Assembly: GCA_946481355.1 (NCBI GenBank)
Contig: CAMLNH010000001.1
Coordinates: 1-27,463, forward strand
Direction: 5' to 3'
Length of the DNA: 27,463 bases
DNA from: an uncultured Curvibacter sp.
Lineage (GTDB): Bacteria; Pseudomonadota; Gammaproteobacteria; Burkholderiales; Burkholderiaceae
Shown here: positions 24,783 to 27,463 of the stretch, piece by piece
Layout of the letters: each line of letters begins with the position of its first letter
Numbering within the stretch: position 1 is the first letter of the stretch
The notes under the pieces: model-generated
The model's input: only the letters and a program-made list of their open reading frames with translations
Databases searched by the model: none
What the model was told of the DNA's origin: nothing
Made by a program: the position numbers and the translations under genes

Positions 24783-26708
24783 TCAGCCGAACCACTTCCA
24801 GGCCCACAGGCGCAGCCAGTCGACGAAGGGATGCGTCCAGATCCAGATCAGGCGGCGCTCGCCGATCTCGACCTTGCCGATGCCTTCCAAGCCCGGGCGC
24901 AGCACGGCCGCCGAGGGATCGAGCCGGGCCTCGACGCGGAAATGGTTGCGCCCGTCCTGCGGCACCGAGATGGGGGTGATGCGCTCTACCGTGAAGGGCA
25001 GGCGTTCGTAAGGCAGGCCCGAGAGCGCGAGCTCGCCGCGCTGGCCCAGCTGCACATCGCCGATGTTGCGCTCGTCCACCTGCAGGATGACGCGGTAGGC
25101 GTCGAGCGGCGCCACCTCGAACAGCAGCTTGCCCTGCTCCACCGGCGAACCCAGTTGCTGGCTCAGGTCGCCCTGCACCACGATGCCGTCGAAGGGCGCA
25201 GTGACCAGGGCGCGCGCGATGCGCTCTTCGGTCAGCGTGAGCTGGGCGCGGGCCTGGTCAACCTGGGCCGAGGTCACGGCCATGGCCGCACGGTCCGACA
25301 CGGCCGCGGCCTGGCGGTAGCGGCGCTGGGCCTGCTCGACCTCGGCACGCCAGCGCAGCTGTTCGAGCTTGAGATCGCGGTCATCGAGCCGCGCCAGCGG
25401 CTGGCCCGCGCGCACGCGGTCGCCCGGGCGCACAAAGCTCTCGGCGACGAAGCCCTGGAAGGGCGCGGCCAGGGCGCGCTGCACCTCGCCCTCGACCACG
25501 GTCTTGGCTGAGACGCGGTAGGTGCCGTCGACCAGGCTGAAGAACAGCAGCACGGCCACGCCCAGTGCGGTCAGCAGCTTGAGGCCCGGGTGGTCGGGGC
25601 CGAAGAGGCTGGTGGCCGCATGGCGCCAGGCGGCCGTGACGCGTTCGCGCAGGCTGCGCTCCTGCTGGCGCTTGAGGTCGAGCACCGAGCCGAGCAGGGT
25701 GCCCAGGGCTTCGCAGAGCGCAATCTCTTCCTCGGCAAAGGGACGCTCGCGCGCACGCTCGAAGGTCAGCGCGCCCACCATGACACCGTCGTTGCGCAGC
25801 GGCACGGAGAGCACGGCGCTGTCCTGGCGCGCAGCCGAGAGCGCGGCGTGCGCCAGGCCGGGCACGCTGTCGCTCTGGCGCGGCGGGTGCACGACGGAGA
25901 GGTCGAGGTCCCAGACCTCGTCCATGGCCTCGGCCAGCAGGCGCACGAAGTCGGTCCGTGCGTCGAAGGTGGCGGTGTGCGAGATGGCCTGCACGCGCAC
26001 CGAGCCGCCCTGCTCGAAGCCCAGGGCCACGCGCTGGCAGTCCAGGCGTGCGGCCAGGTCGTTGACCACGGCCAGGCAGGCCGCGCCCAGGCGCTCTTCC
26101 TGCAGCGCGGTGGCCACGGTGTCGGTGGCCAGCGAGAGGCGCGTGACCAGCTGGCGCTCGCGCTGCACGAGCTGACGGCGGAAATGGTCGATGAGCCAGG
26201 CGCTGCCCCAGTGCAGCAGGCGCAAGGCGAGCTGTACCTCGGGCTCGGGCCGGGACGTGAGGTCCAGCACCACGGCGCCCTGCAGCTCGCCCTCGATCTC
26301 CAGCGGATAGGCCACGTGGGTGGCCAGGCTGGCCGTGCTGCCCTCGCCGGCCGCACCGGGCAGCACCACGCCGCGGCGCTGCGTGAGCGCGGCCTGCGCG
26401 GCCGGCCCGAGGTGCATGAGGTTGCGCCCGGCGTCGGGCCAGAAGGCGGCCGGCACGTAGCTGCGATCCGCTTCGGCCAGCAGCACCAAGGCGCCGCGCA
26501 CGCGCGGCACCTGCAGGCAGAGGATGGCCAGCCAGCTGGCGCAGAAGGCCCGGGTGTCGCTGGACTGGTTCAGCCCGGCCCAGGCCGATCCGTCGGCCGC
26601 GGCTGCGCTGGCCGAGGCTGCCGGCGATGCGGCAGACGATGCAGCGGCAATGCCGCCGCTGTCGGGGGCGGCGGTATCGGTGTGGGCGTAGATCGGTGCG
26701 CTGCTCAA
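24783..26708 (-). CDS. GAF-GAF-TM-HlyD adaptor fusion protein
   Basis: This 641-residue protein joins a cytoplasmic sensor to an export adaptor. After an Ala/Ser-rich start (12-40) there are two GAF-like domains (about 55-175 and 205-345), a helix, one membrane segment (LKLLTALGVAVLLFFSLV, about 376-393), then a HlyD part: first lipoyl half (AAPFQGFVAESFVRPGDRV, 414-432), helical hairpin (445-500), second half (VTAPFDGIVVQGDLSQQLG) and barrel domain, ending WAWKWFG. The only start that keeps the full frame is a TTG at 26708 with no ribosome binding site, directly after an in-frame TGA; the true start could lie further in. It is followed 16 bases later by the M50 gene. The GAF ligand is unknown. 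Confidence 0.85.
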   Translation of the reverse strand: MSSAPIYAHTDTAAPDSGGIAAASSAASPAASASAAAADGSAWAGLNQSSDTRAFCASWLAILCLQVPRVRGALVLLAEADRSYVPAAFWPDAGRNLMHLGPAAQAALTQRRGVVLPGAAGEGSTASLATHVAYPLEIEGELQGAVVLDLTSRPEPEVQLALRLLHWGSAWLIDHFRRQLVQRERQLVTRLSLATDTVATALQEERLGAACLAVVNDLAARLDCQRVALGFEQGGSVRVQAISHTATFDARTDFVRLLAEAMDEVWDLDLSVVHPPRQSDSVPGLAHAALSAARQDSAVLSVPLRNDGVMVGALTFERARERPFAEEEIALCEALGTLLGSVLDLKRQQERSLRERVTAAWRHAATSLFGPDHPGLKLLTALGVAVLLFFSLVDGTYRVSAKTVVEGEVQRALAAPFQGFVAESFVRPGDRVRAGQPLARLDDRDLKLEQLRWRAEVEQAQRRYRQAAAVSDRAAMAVTSAQVDQARAQLTLTEERIARALVTAPFDGIVVQGDLSQQLGSPVEQGKLLFEVAPLDAYRVILQVDERNIGDVQLGQRGELALSGLPYERLPFTVERITPISVPQDGRNHFRVEARLDPSAAVLRPGLEGIGKVEIGERRLIWIWTHPFVDWLRLWAWKWFG

Positions 26709-26773
26709 GAGGTCACGTCGGCGGTTGTCGGGGCGGCCCGGAATTCATCTCCCGTCTCCGGGCCGCGGGCATG

Positions 26774-26794
26774 GTGGGGCGAACCGCCCCCCAC
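26774..26794. other. Hairpin between the SapC and GAF-HlyD genes
   Basis: GTGGGGCG (26774-26781) can pair with CGCCCCCCAC (26785-26794) around a 3-base loop, with two bulged C. It sits in the 90-base gap between the SapC stop (26799) and the adaptor start. No T-run follows, so it is more likely an mRNA-processing or stability element, or a weak stop, than a full terminator. Confidence 0.35.
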
Positions 26795-26798
26795 GTGG

Positions 26799-27463
26799 TC
26801 AGCCGGAGGTGACGGCCGCGCCCTTGCGGCGACCGCTGGCCGCCGGCGCCGGTGCGGCGGCAGCTGCAGGGGCCGCGGCAGGCGCGGGGGGGTCTTCTGC
26901 CGGCGCGGCGGGCGACTCGGCGCGGCTGCGCACGAGACGGTCCTTGACGGCGTTGAAATTGCGCATGGACTGCAGGTGCAGGTAGAGCAGCTCCAGCTCG
27001 TCGGTGGCGGCCAGCTCGGCGAGCTTGTCACCGGGCAGCTTCTTGAGACGGGCACGGTCCACGACGTGGAAGCCGGTGAGCGTCATCTTCTCGCCCTGGG
27101 GCAGGGTGAACTGGGCCTGCATGGGCTCGACCAGATCGAGCGCCTTGAGCTTGGCGCAGAAGGCGCGCGTGCGCTCGAACTGCAGGCGGTATTCCTGCAG
27201 GAACTTGAGCACGTTGTCCACATAGGGTGTGGCCTTGCCGTCGGCACCGAACAGCGCCTGGCCCTTGCCCTGGTAGTTCAGGCCCTGGAAGGCCTCGTCC
27301 ACGCAGAGCGTGAAGGTCTTGTCGTCTTCGCTGGACGAGAAGACGAAGGGGTAGCGGCGGATGAAGGCGGGGATGTAGCTGGCCTTCCAGCTGTCGTCGT
27401 CGTTGACGTAGAGGTTCTCGTTCTTGCTCGCACCCAGGATGACCACGGGCACCAGTGCATCGC
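26799..27463 (-). CDS. SapC family protein, N-terminus outside the window
   Basis: The frame is open to the window end and gives 221 residues without the natural start. It matches the SapC family: LVPVVILGASKNENLYVNDD, then SYIPAFIRRYPFVF, CVDEAFQGLN, GKATPYVDNVLKFLQEY, RTRAFCAKLKALDLVEPMQA, FTLPQGEKMTLTGFHVVDR and ELELLYLHLQSMRNFNAV. SapC was named for the surface-layer locus of Campylobacter fetus; its biochemical role is unknown. Here it has a Pro/Ala-rich tail of about 40 residues ending in a basic GRRKGAAV, which I infer to be a flexible linker. About 65 N-terminal residues are likely missing. It is upstream of, and in the same direction as, the adaptor-M50-SecA-like-HlyD genes. Confidence 0.88.
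   Translation of the reverse strand, partial: DALVPVVILGASKNENLYVNDDDSWKASYIPAFIRRYPFVFSSSEDDKTFTLCVDEAFQGLNYQGKGQALFGADGKATPYVDNVLKFLQEYRLQFERTRAFCAKLKALDLVEPMQAQFTLPQGEKMTLTGFHVVDRARLKKLPGDKLAELAATDELELLYLHLQSMRNFNAVKDRLVRSRAESPAAPAEDPPAPAAAPAAAAAPAPAASGRRKGAAVTSG

Noticed and set aside
20646..24979. Two very long plus-strand frames (757 and 793 codons)
   Set aside because: Both are antisense shadows of the SecA-like and M50 genes, rich in His/Gln/Gly with no recognisable motif; the minus-strand genes carry full catalytic motifs.
1..27463. CRISPR arrays, tRNA and rRNA genes
   Set aside because: No regularly spaced repeats, cloverleaf tRNA pattern or rRNA-like stretches were seen.

Overview
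The window is very GC-rich with dense codon usage. Its gene families (LivK-type binding proteins, GntR/FCD and LysR regulators, multi-PAS GGDEF-EAL proteins, soluble aldose dehydrogenase) are typical of a betaproteobacterium of the order Burkholderiales, most likely a Comamonadaceae-like organism. This placement is inferred from gene content and style only. No rRNA, tRNA, CRISPR array or intact insertion sequence was seen.

Layout. (1) 1-4.6 kb: the 3' end of an inositol-monophosphatase gene (suhB), a convergent multi-PAS GGDEF-EAL c-di-GMP enzyme, and an overlapping DUF2237-DUF3429 pair. (2) 4.57-13.1 kb: a divergently organised uptake and catabolic cluster. To the left, on the minus strand, lie a LivK-type binding protein, a LivH permease, a single-polypeptide LivM-LivG-LivF fusion and an AtzH/HpxZ-like protein. 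To the right, on the plus strand, lie an NTF2/SnoaL-like protein, an allantoinase-like polysaccharide-deacetylase homologue, an amidase-signature hydrolase and a GntR/FCD regulator. The likely job is uptake of a small N-containing compound, ring or amide opening, and further C-N hydrolysis under GntR control; the substrate is unknown. (3) 13.1-15.2 kb: an island of visibly lower GC with two overlapping minus-strand genes, a PD-(D/E)XK-like nuclease candidate and an HNH nuclease, preceded by what looks like a decayed HsdS tail. This is a candidate defence or restriction remnant. (4) 15.2-19.6 kb: a PQQ-type soluble aldose dehydrogenase, a small membrane protein, a decayed coding remnant, a LysR regulator, an AAC(6')-like acetyltransferase, and a two-gene envelope pair (small membrane protein plus exported helical protein). 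The pair is preceded by a compact three-way-junction RNA-like element and a hairpin with a T-run.

(5) 19.7-27.5 kb: one minus-strand operon, in transcription order SapC-family protein (runs off the window), GAF-GAF-TM-HlyD adaptor, PqqD-like/M50 zinc protease/lipoyl-domain membrane protein, a short SecA-like ATPase, and an exported HlyD-type adaptor. Close spacing or overlap ties the last four together. This combination looks like a dedicated export or processing apparatus for an unidentified surface protein or peptide. It contains no ABC exporter and no outer-membrane channel within the window, and it is the most interesting system here.

Confidence is high for families with clear motifs. 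It is lower for the nuclease island, the RNA element, the pseudogene fragments and the overall function of the SapC/SecA-like locus.
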